Shown in pieces: positions 41,957 through 50,825 of a stretch of DNA of 64,000 nt. The stretch comes from Dyadobacter sp. MSC1_007 (GTDB lineage: Bacteria; Bacteroidota; Bacteroidia; Cytophagales; Spirosomataceae). Each line of letters opens with the position of its first letter. Within the stretch, counting starts at the first letter, position 1. The stretch lies in contig NZ_JAMOZL010000007.1 of NCBI RefSeq assembly GCF_023667495.1, positions 1 to 64,000 on the forward strand, given 5' to 3'. The position numbers and the translations under genes are program-made. The notes beneath the pieces were generated by a model. The model was not told the origin of the DNA, did no database searches, and was given only the letters and a program-made list of their open reading frames with translations.

Positions 41957-42450
41957 AGCGGTACGGTGCTGCAAGGCTCTCCGAACATCAGACTTTGGAC
42001 AACAGGTTTTAATAACCGGCTGATCTCCACATAGGCAGAAACCGGAACCGCCACCTTACTGCATCCTTTTACCACCACTCTTTTTCCTGCAAATTCTTCG
42101 ATAGTCAGCCGTGATATCGCATCGGCGAATAGCTTGTCTTCCAGCATATCGAGGTTTCCAAAGACGATTGCATTGGCAAACGGTTCGAGCTGTACGGCCA
42201 GCAACATATAAGCCCAGGTAGGGACAATGGCATCTTCGGAGCACGTAATGGCGACATTCTTGCCATTATATTGCGACCAGTCATGTGCTTTTAGGAACTC
42301 ACGAAAATCCTTTTCACGAAGGATCATGCCCTGCCACAAATTGTCTTTAATATCATATAATACGCGTTCGCCGGGATGATAAAGCTCTTCAAGGTCGAGC
42401 GAAACAATGCCGCTGGTGGCTACCCGGTTTACAATTTCTTCAGTATCCAT
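41917..42450 (-). CDS. DUF2480 family protein
   Basis: A 177-residue cytosolic protein of the DUF2480 family, known only from Bacteroidota. Recognisable parts are GIVSLDLEELYHPGERVLYDIKDNLWQGMILREKDFREFL and the closing RVVVKGCSKVAVPVSAYVEI. It has no enzyme motif that I can identify. The coding region overlaps the rnhB 3' end by 40 bases. It lies 75 bases downstream of tsaB on the same strand. Confidence 0.9.
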   Translation of the reverse strand: MDTEEIVNRVATSGIVSLDLEELYHPGERVLYDIKDNLWQGMILREKDFREFLKAHDWSQYNGKNVAITCSEDAIVPTWAYMLLAVQLEPFANAIVFGNLDMLEDKLFADAISRLTIEEFAGKRVVVKGCSKVAVPVSAYVEISRLLKPVVQSLMFGEPCSTVPLYKKPKSSVSSTD

Positions 42451-42525
42451 TCTAAAAAGCAGTTTACAGGAAGGATAACACGAAACAAACTCGAAATGTT
42501 TTTGAGGGCTTTGAAATCGGCTTTT

Positions 42526-43221
42526 TTATTGCGTAATCAGGCTGGATTTCCTTGGCGCGGGCGACATAAAATCTTTCAGATAATAGGGCTCAAATGCAGC
42601 CACATCCTCGAACTGCTCGTTTCGTAGTGCGATTAAAGCCAGCTGCCCAACCGTTTTGGCCGACGGACGGATTGGTTCAGTGGGAAAAACTGCATTGGGG
42701 TGATCGCCCAGCAAGGTCTTGCATTTCGCGGCGCCATCCCCGAAAAACACCACTTTATGGCTAGTCAGCAGGTCTTGAAAGGAACTTTTGTCCAGAATTA
42801 CGGCTTGCGTTGGCTGAACAAATGCATTATGTTCGTCAAAAACGGCAGAATACACTTCCATTCGCCGGGCATCGATCATAGGGCAAAGTAAATGGCCCGG
42901 GTAAAACGAAGACAATTGCAGCGCCATAGCCTGTAAGGTATTGATCGCTATCAGAGGCTTGTCCAGCGCGTAGCAAAGCCCTTTAGTAGTAGAAACTCCC
43001 ACGCGCAGGCCTGTGTAAGAACCTGGTCCTTTGGCCACGGCAATGGCATCGACATCGGATAGCTTGTAACCCGAATGCTCCACGCTGCTTTGGATAAGCG
43101 TAGTAAGCATGGAGGACGACGACTTGTCCGTAAAAAGATCATAAGCCGCTAATAATCCGGCGTCGCTGTGAACGGCCACCGAGCATCCACGGATGGAAGT
43201 ATCAATACTTAGTAAAAGCAT
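42526..43221 (-). CDS. tsaB: tRNA threonylcarbamoyladenosine biosynthesis protein TsaB
   Basis: Partner of TsaD in making the t6A modification of tRNAs that read ANN codons. The 231-residue ASKHA-fold protein starts MLLLSIDTSIRGCSVAVHSD and has AVAKGPGSYTGLRVGVSTTKGLCYAL (about 62-87). PMIDARRMEVYSAVFDE follows near 115-131, as in TsaB. The ATG at 43221 replaces an upstream TTG at 43230 (which would give MFYMLLLS). A terminator separates it from the upstream protease gene, so it probably has its own promoter, which I cannot identify. Confidence 0.95.
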   Translation of the reverse strand: MLLLSIDTSIRGCSVAVHSDAGLLAAYDLFTDKSSSSMLTTLIQSSVEHSGYKLSDVDAIAVAKGPGSYTGLRVGVSTTKGLCYALDKPLIAINTLQAMALQLSSFYPGHLLCPMIDARRMEVYSAVFDEHNAFVQPTQAVILDKSSFQDLLTSHKVVFFGDGAAKCKTLLGDHPNAVFPTEPIRPSAKTVGQLALIALRNEQFEDVAAFEPYYLKDFMSPAPRKSSLITQ

Positions 43222-43223
43222 AT

Positions 43224-43253
43224 AAAACAAAAAGCCCGCCGCGAGCGACGGGC
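43224..43253 (-). terminator. Terminator of the protease gene
   Basis: On minus, GCCCGTCG pairs with CGGCGGGC around a short loop and runs into TTTTTGTTTT (43224-43233). It follows the stop of the S41 protease gene and ends the rpmH-rnpA-protease unit. The T tract touches the start of tsaB. Confidence 0.9.
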
Positions 43254-43263
43254 CGGATGAATA

Positions 43264-44916
43264 TTATTTCTTTTTCAGGATCGTGTTGTAGCGCGCATTA
43301 TCCTTAAATAGGGCCAGCGCGGCCTTTACCTCGGCGTCTTCCTTGAAAGAAGCCTCACGCATGCCTTTTTCCAGGTAATAATGCTTGATGATTTCTTCTT
43401 CCAGGATTTGCTTGATCTCCGGTTTGAATATCTGCAGATCGTTGTCTTTGCTGTGTGAAAGCTTGGATTTCAAAGCTTTCAGTTGCTCATCGATTACTTC
43501 CAGAGACTTTTCCTTTTTAGCAGATGCTTCCAGATCGTTAAGATCTCTTTCCACCTGGGTGGTATAATCGTATTCCTTATCGCCCAGCCATTTCACGAAA
43601 GCCGCATAGTCGGCGTCGGAAAGACTGAATTCCTTGGCGGGTTTAATGGTAGGATGTTCGAAATGGTATTTAACTGCATAGTCGAAAAACAGGCGATTGC
43701 GGCCGAGTGACACGGCCAGCGGCGAAAATGTCTCTTTTTCTGTAAGAATATCAGGCAGGATCCCGCCGCCATCAAACACAACCCGGCCATTGCGCGTCTT
43801 GAATTCCGTCATCAGCGAATCGGGTATCTTTCCTACGCTGCCATCGTCGTTGCGGTGGCTGTAATCGATCGCCTGAATGCACCGGCCGCTCGGAATATAA
43901 TATTTGGCAGTGGTGATCTTCATTTTAGTATTGAATGAAAGGTCGCGGGTGGTTTGTACCAGGCCTTTGCCGTAAGTCCGCTGTCCGATCAGCACGCCAC
44001 GGTCGTAATCCTGGATCACGCCGGATACGATCTCCGCCGCAGAAGCGCTTCGGTTATTGGTCAATACCACAACCGGTATTTCGGTATCCAATGCCGGATT
44101 ATAAGCTGTGTAGGTTTTGTTCCATTCGCTTACCTTTCCTTTTGTCGAAACGATTTCTTCTCCTTTGGCAACGAAAATATTAGATATCTCAATGGCCATG
44201 TTCAGTAAGCCGCCGGGATTGTCGCGCAAATCCAGTACTACATACTTCATTCCCTTGCCTTTGAGCTCTTGAAATGCATTGCGCACTTCTCTGGAAGCCG
44301 TCGCTGTGAAGTCTTTGAGATCGATATAACCCACATTTTCATTGAGCATACCATAATAAGGCACATTGGTAACCTTAACAATATCTCTGTTGAGGCTGAT
44401 TTCAAGAGGTTTGGTCACGCCGAAGCGTTTTACCGTGAGGGTAACGCTCGTTTGTGTCTGACCTTTCAGCAATTTTCCAGTGTCGAAGTCCTCGCGTGTG
44501 GAAAGGTCTATTCCATTGATCTTCGTGATCTCGTCGCCAAGTTGCAACCCGGCCTTTTGTGCGGGGGTATCTTCATATACCATCATTACAGTATGCTTGC
44601 CGTCCGCAGAATTGACCATCGCCCCGATGCCGTTGTACTTCCCGGTAGTCATCGTCATATAATCCTCGATGTCGTCCTCGGCGTAATACACAGTGTAAGG
44701 GTCCAGCGAGCGCAGCATATTGTCAATACTGGTCTTAATCAGCTGGTTAGGGTTGATCTCATCCACATAATAAGCATTCAATTCCTTGAACAGCGTGGCA
44801 TAGATGTCCAGGTTTCGCGCGATTTCGAAGAGGCGGTCATCCTGACGGAAAGAAACGAATGCGAGCCCACCGACCACCGGTGCTGCCAGCAAAATAGAGC
44901 GCAGATACTTTTTCAT
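43264..44916 (-). CDS. S41-family C-terminal processing peptidase (CtpA-like)
   Basis: A 550-residue periplasmic serine protease. The order is an N-terminal signal anchor (about 5-22), a PDZ domain (about 100-175; KHTVMMVYEDTPAQKAGLQLGDEI) and the peptidase domain. In the peptidase domain S292 in SASAAEIV is the nucleophile and K317 in TYGKGLVQ is the general base. A helical C-terminal region of about 110 residues ends with LFKDNARYNTILKKK. These proteases trim or degrade periplasmic proteins and act at cell-envelope enzymes. It lies 6 bases downstream of rnpA, so may share its transcript. Confidence 0.95.
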   Translation of the reverse strand: MKKYLRSILLAAPVVGGLAFVSFRQDDRLFEIARNLDIYATLFKELNAYYVDEINPNQLIKTSIDNMLRSLDPYTVYYAEDDIEDYMTMTTGKYNGIGAMVNSADGKHTVMMVYEDTPAQKAGLQLGDEITKINGIDLSTREDFDTGKLLKGQTQTSVTLTVKRFGVTKPLEISLNRDIVKVTNVPYYGMLNENVGYIDLKDFTATASREVRNAFQELKGKGMKYVVLDLRDNPGGLLNMAIEISNIFVAKGEEIVSTKGKVSEWNKTYTAYNPALDTEIPVVVLTNNRSASAAEIVSGVIQDYDRGVLIGQRTYGKGLVQTTRDLSFNTKMKITTAKYYIPSGRCIQAIDYSHRNDDGSVGKIPDSLMTEFKTRNGRVVFDGGGILPDILTEKETFSPLAVSLGRNRLFFDYAVKYHFEHPTIKPAKEFSLSDADYAAFVKWLGDKEYDYTTQVERDLNDLEASAKKEKSLEVIDEQLKALKSKLSHSKDNDLQIFKPEIKQILEEEIIKHYYLEKGMREASFKEDAEVKAALALFKDNARYNTILKKK

Positions 44917-44922
44917 CTATGT

Positions 44923-45327
44923 TCAGGAATTGGATTGTTCTCTTACAGCGGGCGGAAGCGATTTTTCAAGCTTTTTGATGCATTGCTTCATGGCCGTTTC
45001 AATAACGTCATACGAGGCTATTTCTTTTGCAAGATACAAAAAAGCAATGTAGGAAGGGCGCGTTTCGCCGGGCAATGAAAGAAGTGGTGCTTTGTGGAGC
45101 CGGTAGGCTTCGCGGCAGCGTCGGCGGATCAGGTTCCGGTCGACAGCGCGTTTGAATTGTCTCTTTGAAACAGAGAAAAGCACTTGTGGGGCTGGGGTGT
45201 CATAAATATACAGCACCCGAAAAGGGTAAAGGTAGAACGTGTGGACCTCCGGACTACCTTTCTTAAAAAGCCTGCTGATTATACGGAGGTTGCATAATCG
45301 CTCACTTTTACCAAATGTTTGTTTCAA
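44923..45327 (-). CDS. rnpA: Ribonuclease P protein component
   Basis: The protein subunit of RNase P, which trims the 5' leader of tRNA precursors. It has 134 residues. The RNA-binding pattern is KRAVDRNLIRRRCREAYRLH (about 59-78), preceded by VLFSVSKRQF. The start MKQTFGKSERLCNLR is typical, but the codon at 45327 is TTG and no in-frame ATG lies between it and an upstream stop, so TTG is the real start. A strong intrinsic terminator lies 10 bases upstream of this codon (45337-45381). L34 is encoded just upstream, the ancestral rpmH-rnpA order. Confidence 0.93.
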   Translation of the reverse strand: MKQTFGKSERLCNLRIISRLFKKGSPEVHTFYLYPFRVLYIYDTPAPQVLFSVSKRQFKRAVDRNLIRRRCREAYRLHKAPLLSLPGETRPSYIAFLYLAKEIASYDVIETAMKQCIKKLEKSLPPAVREQSNS

Positions 45328-45336
45328 GTTCTTGTA

Positions 45337-45381
45337 GAAAAAAATGTCTGATAAGCTCGATGTTCCTCAAACTTATCAGAC
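45337..45381 (-). terminator. Intrinsic terminator or attenuator between rpmH and rnpA
   Basis: On minus, GTCTGATAAG (45381-45372) pairs perfectly with CTTATCAGAC (45355-45346) around a 16-base loop. One base and then seven T (45344-45338) follow. The T run ends 10 bases before the rnpA start. Partial read-through would set a low RnpA level relative to L34. Confidence 0.85.
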
Positions 45382-45438
45382 CTATGAAAGACTGGTGCCC
45401 CCGACTCCGCGTCCTCTACTCAAACCTTCAAGCGTAGA

Positions 45439-45597
45439 TTATTGCTTGTGACGTTTTTCGTCAGAAACTGTTAATTTCCAACGGCCCTTTTTCCGGCGGC
45501 CAGCAACTACTTTGCGTCCGTTTGGCGTGGACATTCTCTCACGAAATCCGTGCTTATTTCTCCTCTTGCGATTCGATGGTTGAAAGGTACGTTTCAT
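45439..45597 (-). CDS. rpmH: 50S ribosomal protein L34
   Basis: A 52-residue, very basic ribosomal protein. The translation starts [20 protein letters not shown] and continues [20 protein letters not shown], the L34 signature, with a short [12 protein letters not shown] tail. The ATG is at 45597 and the TAA at 45441-45439. A full Bacteroidota promoter lies upstream at 45652-45683, and rnpA follows after a terminator hairpin. This is the standard rpmH-rnpA arrangement, which is often near the replication origin, but no dnaA or origin repeats are visible here. Confidence 0.97.
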   Translation of the reverse strand: MKRTFQPSNRKRRNKHGFRERMSTPNGRKVVAGRRKKGRWKLTVSDEKRHKQ

Positions 45598-45651
45598 CTC
45601 AGTATCAAATTATTGCGATATAAATCTCTGTCTACCCGTAATTTTGGCTTG

Positions 45652-45683
45652 CAAAGGTAGATAAAAATTTAAATTAAGTCAAA
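45652..45683 (-). promoter_or_regulatory. Promoter of rpmH
   Basis: On minus, TTTG (45683-45680), a 20-base spacer and TACCTTTG (45659-45652) match both Bacteroidota elements. The start point near 45645 gives a leader of about 48 bases. As expected for a ribosomal protein gene, this is one of the best promoter matches in the window. Confidence 0.75.
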
Positions 45684-45720
45684 GTTTGAAAGTTTTTTTC
45701 AAAAATAGTCTGCAAATAAG

Positions 45721-47139
45721 CTATTTGTAAAAGAACTTTTTCTTGAAATACCACTCCGCACAGCCGTTATTGACCTCGACCGAAGCCCAGGCCGGGTCGC
45801 TGAGGCCATTCACGATGAGAATGGTGTAAGGCACATTTTTAAGTTTTGGAACATATACCTGAGGTTCTTTGGTGCTTAGGACCAATGCAGTGCGTTCATG
45901 CATCTCGCGATTGAAACGGGCAGCACGACCGGTAAGCAGGTCGGACCAAGCCGAACGATAATTGAAATTGCTGGCGTACAAACTGAAAAAGTAAAGGCCT
46001 ACCACCCAGCCAAGTGGCCCAAGGGTCGTAACTATCGCCATTTTGCCCCTTTCAAGCACCCAGAAAATCAGTACAAAAACATTATAAGTCCAGCCGATAA
46101 GCGTCCAGAAGTTGATCAGGCACTGGCCCCTGAGGTTAGGTGGCTCGGCGATTGACCAGTAGGAGGGGAAATAACTGAGGTAAAGGCACGTAGCGAAAAT
46201 AAGGATTGAAAGCGCAGGGTTTACCGAGAAAAACCTGAAATCGTCTTTTGTTTTGGCTTTAAAAAGCAGGCACGCAATCGGAATGAGCACCAATGTAAGC
46301 ACGCACAATGCGGGCGCCATTTTGGAAAAGTTATGGATCTGCCAGGCAAGACTGTTTTTGAGCGAAAAGAGCAGGTTGTATTTCAAAGGGGTAGGATAAA
46401 GTCCCGATTCCGCCCGGGCCGCATTGCCGGGCGCGGTCACGGAAAGAACCCCAAATGTAAGCGCAACAATGCTCATGATCAGTAGCTTGAGTTGCAGCTT
46501 CTTTGTGATAATACTATTAAAAAAGAAAAGCGCGCCTGAAAGTATAACCAGCCAAACGAGCGTATACTCATTCATCCCAATCAGCAATATCATTCCAAAA
46601 CATATTATCGCGATGTGTTTGTCAGAAAGGTTTGGATAATTTCTGAATAGAAATGCAAACAGATAAAGCGTGCCAATATCCGCGATAGTGTAATAATAGC
46701 CGGTGTACCAATAGAAATAGCCGGACACCATCGGGATTTCCGCGATCAATACAAACAAAAGAAGGAATGCAAGTAATGCTGTTTGCCACGCGGGGAGCTT
46801 ATTGCCGGTGAGGGCCCTCGCAAAAGTCAGCAATGCGTGTACATATAATAATATGATGACGATCGGGGCGATCTTGTAGCCCAGGTACGAATCGTACGCC
46901 AGTGGCTGCGTGGCCGAGATCAATGTGCCGATGTAACGACCCGACCAGGTTTTCCAATATTCCTGCTGGTAACCCCAATAACCCATGTCCTTCACGGCCA
47001 GGGTGTGGCAATAGTCGTCGGTGGTGGGGAAAGTAAAAAAAGAAAGGGCAATAAATGGTAACAGAAGTATTACAAATGCCAGAATCAACAGCTTTAATCT
47101 GTTCTCGGGATTGTTAAACCAGGAAGTATAATGTGTCAT
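45721..47139 (-). CDS. DUF6056-like polytopic membrane protein
   Basis: A 472-residue membrane protein with about eleven hydrophobic segments. Near the N-terminus, after the first helix, TFPTTDDYCHTLAVKDMGYW and then WKTWSGRYIGTLI form a loop with two adjacent aspartates, as in DUF6056 and other GT-C-like glycan proteins. The C-terminal soluble part ends VNNGCAEWYFKKKFFYK. It may be a glycosyltransferase or ligase of surface glycans; that is inference from fold type. The ATG at 47139 (MTHYTSWFNN) was chosen over a TTG at 47169. Confidence 0.65.
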   Translation of the reverse strand: MTHYTSWFNNPENRLKLLILAFVILLLPFIALSFFTFPTTDDYCHTLAVKDMGYWGYQQEYWKTWSGRYIGTLISATQPLAYDSYLGYKIAPIVIILLYVHALLTFARALTGNKLPAWQTALLAFLLLFVLIAEIPMVSGYFYWYTGYYYTIADIGTLYLFAFLFRNYPNLSDKHIAIICFGMILLIGMNEYTLVWLVILSGALFFFNSIITKKLQLKLLIMSIVALTFGVLSVTAPGNAARAESGLYPTPLKYNLLFSLKNSLAWQIHNFSKMAPALCVLTLVLIPIACLLFKAKTKDDFRFFSVNPALSILIFATCLYLSYFPSYWSIAEPPNLRGQCLINFWTLIGWTYNVFVLIFWVLERGKMAIVTTLGPLGWVVGLYFFSLYASNFNYRSAWSDLLTGRAARFNREMHERTALVLSTKEPQVYVPKLKNVPYTILIVNGLSDPAWASVEVNNGCAEWYFKKKFFYK

Positions 47140-47210
47140 ATGTTTTACCCTTTTGGAAGAAGTATTCAAACATAAGACATTTATTTCAAAGAGGCGAGCT
47201 GTTTGGCGGG

Positions 47211-47447
47211 CTACGCAGACATAAGGTTGTAAGCGGAATAATTTTTACGAAAAGACTCTCTTACATCCTCAATCTGGTGATTTAACAACCAGTTACGGAA
47301 CCGGTTGGCGTCCTCGGCCTGATGGTGAACAATGCTGCCACCTGAGAGTAAAAGAGTAAAAGTCTGATGGGTTTGTAGGAACCGGCAAATCTGTGCTGCA
47401 CTATGCTCGAATCCGGAGAAATAAGGGCTTGTCATAGTTGTTAACAT
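47211..47447 (-). CDS. Small protein of unknown function
   Basis: A 78-residue reading frame with ATG at 47447 and stop at 47213-47211, upstream of the DUF6056-like gene. The sequence (MLTTMTSPYFSGFEHSAAQI at the start, LLLSGGSIVHHQAEDANRFR in the middle, FRKNYSAYNLMSA at the end) shows no recognised domain, signal peptide or membrane helix. It has a normal-looking composition. No promoter or clear ribosome-binding site is visible, so it could be a chance frame. Confidence 0.4.
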   Translation of the reverse strand: MLTTMTSPYFSGFEHSAAQICRFLQTHQTFTLLLSGGSIVHHQAEDANRFRNWLLNHQIEDVRESFRKNYSAYNLMSA

Positions 47448-47610
47448 GGCGTCGTTTAGAAATCGCCGGAAATATACAACTTAGACAGATGTTGTAGTAT
47501 AAAATTGTAGAATAAATTTTTGTCTTATTTCAAATGTTCGGGAAATATCTACAAATACAGGTCGTATGTTTTGTCACCTATGGACTATAAAAGGTTTCTG
47601 AGGCTGGTAA

Positions 47611-47648
47611 GAAACGAAAAGGCCACTTTCGAAAGAAAGTGGCCTTGG
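47611..47648 (-). terminator. Terminator after the initiator tRNA
   Basis: On minus, AAGGCCACTTTC pairs with GAAAGTGGCCTT around TTTC and runs into TTTTCGTTTC. It follows the tRNA gene by about 6 bases. Confidence 0.9.
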
Positions 47649-47653
47649 CCTTG

Positions 47654-47726
<73 letters not shown>

Positions 47727-47745
47727 GTGTCGTTGAATTGGAGTG

Positions 47746-47777
47746 CAAACATACAACAAATCTTTTAGAGAAAACAA
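47746..47777 (-). promoter_or_regulatory. Promoter of the initiator tRNA
   Basis: On minus, TTG (47777-47775), a 21-base spacer and TATGTTTG (47753-47746) fit the Bacteroidota consensus. The predicted start lies near 47739, giving a short 5' leader for RNase P. Confidence 0.55.
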
Positions 47778-47833
47778 TTATTTTTGTGAAAACTTTCGGG
47801 AAAGTTCGCCTCTAACATTCTGACACCAATTTT

Positions 47834-49789
47834 ATGAGTTCATATTCAAGCGCTTCCGGTTTCGGCTGGCGCATTCATCAGATGCTGCTGGTTCGGCTGC
47901 TCGGCATCATGATTTTATTTACAATTTGCCGTGTCTTGTTTTTTCTCTTTAACCAGTCTTTTTTTCCCGAAGTAAGCTGGGGCCAAGCACCAACCTTGCT
48001 ATTGGGCGGCATTCGTTTCGATCTCGTTGCGATCCTTTACACGAACATCCTTTACGTTTTTTTAACCCTCATTCCGCTTACATTTAAATACCGGCGGCCG
48101 TACCAGAATTTCCTGGATTATTTGTTCATCATTACCAACAGCATTGCGCTGCTAGCCAATTGTGCCGATTTTATCTATTACCGCTTCACAATTAAAAGAA
48201 GCACATGGACGGTTTTGCAAGAGTTTTCTCATGAAAATAACCTGCACAAGCTCTTCGGCGGCTTCCTGATCAATTACTGGTATGTTTTTCTGATCTGGAT
48301 TATGCTGGTAATGCTGGTCATCTATCTCACCCGTCGCTGGAAAGTCACTTCCCGGCCAGAACGCCCCGCATGGCAGGTGTTTCTTGCCCATAGTGTCGTC
48401 ATGACCGTTGCGGTCTTCCTCTTTATCGGAGGGGTAAAAGGTGGTTTCCGGCACAGTACACGGCCTATTACACTTAGTAACGCGGGTGAATACGTCGATA
48501 AACCAAAGGAAATGTTCATTGTTTTGAACACACCTTTTTGTATTTACAAAACTTTGAAACGGTCTGATTACCAACGTGCAAGCTTCTTTGGATCCGAAAT
48601 GGAAGCCAACGCCGTGTATTCTCCCATTCACATGCCGGATCCGTCCCCTGCGCCTTTCCAACCTAAAAATGTGGTGATCCTGATATGGGAAAGTTTTGGG
48701 AAGGAGATGGTCGGGACATATAATGGAGACTTGGAAAACGGCACTTACAAAGGCTACACGCCGTTCGTAGATTCACTAATGCGGCACAGCAGAGTGTACT
48801 GGCATTCATTTGCCAATGGCGCGAAGTCGATTGAAGCGATTCCGTCGGTGCTTACGAGCATTCCAGGCATTATGGAGCCGTTCATACTCACCCGTTATAC
48901 CGACAACAAGCTGCCGAGCCTGCCCGAAATGTTGCAGCAGAAAGGTTATCATACTTCATTTTTTCATGGTGCACCCAATGGTTCGATGGGTTTCAAGGCC
49001 TTTACCAATCTGATTGGCGTGAAAAATTATTATGGTAAAACAGAATATAATAATGATGCGGATTACGACGGGATCTGGGGAATCTGGGATGAGGAGTTTC
49101 TGCAATTCTGGGCTAAAAAGATGGATACTTTTCATGAGCCGTTCATGAGTACATTGTTCACGGTATCATCCCACGATCCGTACAAAGTCCCGGCGCGCTA
49201 CAAGGGCAAATTTCCCAAAGGACCGCTGCCGATCTATGAAACAATGGGTTACACCGACCAAGCCCTCACAAAGTTCTTCGAAACTGCCAAAACCAAGCCC
49301 TGGTTTAAGAATACGCTGTTTGTAATTACTGCCGATCATTCTGCCACATTCGCGCATTATCCCAAATACCAAACCTCCGTCGGAAATTTCTCAGTGCCCA
49401 TTCTGTTTTATGCACCGGGGGATAGCACAGTTACGGGAACCGACAGTGCCACGCTGGTTCAGCAGATCGATATTATGCCGTCGGTGCTGGGTTACCTGCA
49501 TTATGATAAACCCTATTTTGGTTTTGGTAAAAACGTCTTCGGAAAGGTCCCGCTGAACTTCGCCGTGAACTATGATGGCGTATATCAATGGTTCAACGGG
49601 CCCTACGTTTTGCAATTTGATGGCCGGAAAACCGTAGGTTTGTATAATTATCAGGAAGACAAGCTTTTGAAAATTAACCTCGCAGGTAAGGTTCCGGACG
49701 TTCAAAAGCTGATGGAATTGCAGGTGAAGGCGTTTATCCAGCAATATTCCAACCGGATGCTGGATGATCGCCTGACGGTAACTCCGTAG
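47834..49789 (+). CDS. LTA-synthase-like sulfatase-fold membrane protein
   Basis: A 651-residue protein with five N-terminal membrane helices (about 17-210) and a C-terminal sulfatase/alkaline phosphatase-fold domain of the LTA synthase or phosphoethanolamine/phosphoglycerol transferase group. Metal and catalytic elements are the glutamate in VVILIWESFGKE (about 279-290), S332 in NGAKSIEAIPS (the nucleophile place, Ser where LtaS has Thr) and D501-H502 in VITADHSATFAHY. In a Gram-negative such enzymes add phospho-groups to lipopolysaccharide or glucans. The substrate here is unknown. The ATG at 47834 is the only good start. Confidence 0.88.
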   Translation: MSSYSSASGFGWRIHQMLLVRLLGIMILFTICRVLFFLFNQSFFPEVSWGQAPTLLLGGIRFDLVAILYTNILYVFLTLIPLTFKYRRPYQNFLDYLFIITNSIALLANCADFIYYRFTIKRSTWTVLQEFSHENNLHKLFGGFLINYWYVFLIWIMLVMLVIYLTRRWKVTSRPERPAWQVFLAHSVVMTVAVFLFIGGVKGGFRHSTRPITLSNAGEYVDKPKEMFIVLNTPFCIYKTLKRSDYQRASFFGSEMEANAVYSPIHMPDPSPAPFQPKNVVILIWESFGKEMVGTYNGDLENGTYKGYTPFVDSLMRHSRVYWHSFANGAKSIEAIPSVLTSIPGIMEPFILTRYTDNKLPSLPEMLQQKGYHTSFFHGAPNGSMGFKAFTNLIGVKNYYGKTEYNNDADYDGIWGIWDEEFLQFWAKKMDTFHEPFMSTLFTVSSHDPYKVPARYKGKFPKGPLPIYETMGYTDQALTKFFETAKTKPWFKNTLFVITADHSATFAHYPKYQTSVGNFSVPILFYAPGDSTVTGTDSATLVQQIDIMPSVLGYLHYDKPYFGFGKNVFGKVPLNFAVNYDGVYQWFNGPYVLQFDGRKTVGLYNYQEDKLLKINLAGKVPDVQKLMELQVKAFIQQYSNRMLDDRLTVTP

Positions 49790-49835
49790 CATTGTTGTTT
49801 TTGAAAGAGGAAAAAAGAGAAGAAGTAAAATTTTT

Positions 49836-50759
49836 ATGGAAGAAAAACCGGAAGTAAATACACCACTGCGCAATCACCGGGCCGGGTTCGTCAGTATCGT
49901 TGGCAAGCCCAATGTAGGGAAGTCTACACTGATGAACGTGCTGGTAGGAGAGCGGATGTCGATCATCACCTCCAAGGCGCAGACCACCCGGCACCGCATT
50001 ATCGGGATATTGAATGGTATGCACGAAAATATTCCCTTTCAACTCGTCTATTCGGACACTCCGGGGGTAATCAAGCCATCCTATAAGCTGCACGACTCGA
50101 TGATGACCTTTGTAAAAGGGTCGCTGGAAGATGCTGATGTTGTTCTTTTTGTGGTGGAAGTAGGGGAAAAAGTCGCCGAGCATGAAGTATTGCCATTGTT
50201 GAAACGTGCGGATGCGCCCGTTGTGCTGGTGATCAACAAGATAGACCTGTCTAATGAAGAGCAGTTAAAGCTAAAAATGGATGAGTGGGAGAACGAAATC
50301 CAGCCTTCGGCCATTGTTCCGATATCGGCACTTGAAAACGCCAATATCGCCACATTGTTTGATGCCGTGGTGTCGCGCTTGCCTTTTCACCCGCCCTATT
50401 TTGAGGAAGATGAACTAACCGACAAGCCGGAGCGTTTCTTTGCTTCCGAAATAATCCGCGAAAAAATCTTTTTGAATTACCGCCAGGAAATTCCATACAG
50501 CTCCGAAGTAGTAATCACAGAATTTAAGGAAAAGGACGATATCATCGTAATCCGAGCAGAAATCCTGGTTGAACGAAAAAGCCAGAAAGGGATCATTATT
50601 GGTGAAAAAGGAGAAATGTTGAAGAAAATTGGTACTCAGGCAAGACACGATCTGGAAGAGTTTTTCGGCAAAAAGGTTTTTCTTGAACAACATGTAAAAG
50701 TGGAGCCCGATTGGAGAAGTAAGGAAAACAAGCTGCGTCAGCTGGGGTATCAGGAGTAA
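49836..50759 (+). CDS. era: GTPase Era
   Basis: Essential GTPase that helps mature 16S rRNA and assemble the 30S subunit. The 307-residue protein has the G domain with GKPNVGKST (23-31), the switch region with QTTRHRIIGI, DTPGV (G3) and NKID (G4). A C-terminal KH RNA-binding domain (about 225-300) contains QKGIIIGEKGEMLKKIGTQA. The ATG at 49836 is preceded by an A/G-rich stretch. der follows 66 bases downstream, so the two ribosome-assembly GTPase genes probably form one unit. Confidence 0.97.
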   Translation: MEEKPEVNTPLRNHRAGFVSIVGKPNVGKSTLMNVLVGERMSIITSKAQTTRHRIIGILNGMHENIPFQLVYSDTPGVIKPSYKLHDSMMTFVKGSLEDADVVLFVVEVGEKVAEHEVLPLLKRADAPVVLVINKIDLSNEEQLKLKMDEWENEIQPSAIVPISALENANIATLFDAVVSRLPFHPPYFEEDELTDKPERFFASEIIREKIFLNYRQEIPYSSEVVITEFKEKDDIIVIRAEILVERKSQKGIIIGEKGEMLKKIGTQARHDLEEFFGKKVFLEQHVKVEPDWRSKENKLRQLGYQE

Positions 50760-50825
50760 TTTTTTAAATAAAAGAAAGAAGAGCAGCGCAAAACTTGCTC
50801 GGACCATATTAATAGTAAAAGGAAA

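Noticed and set aside
45328..45720. Replication origin next to rpmH
   Set aside because: rpmH and rnpA are often near oriC, but no dnaA gene, DnaA-box cluster or origin-like AT-rich unwinding element is visible here.
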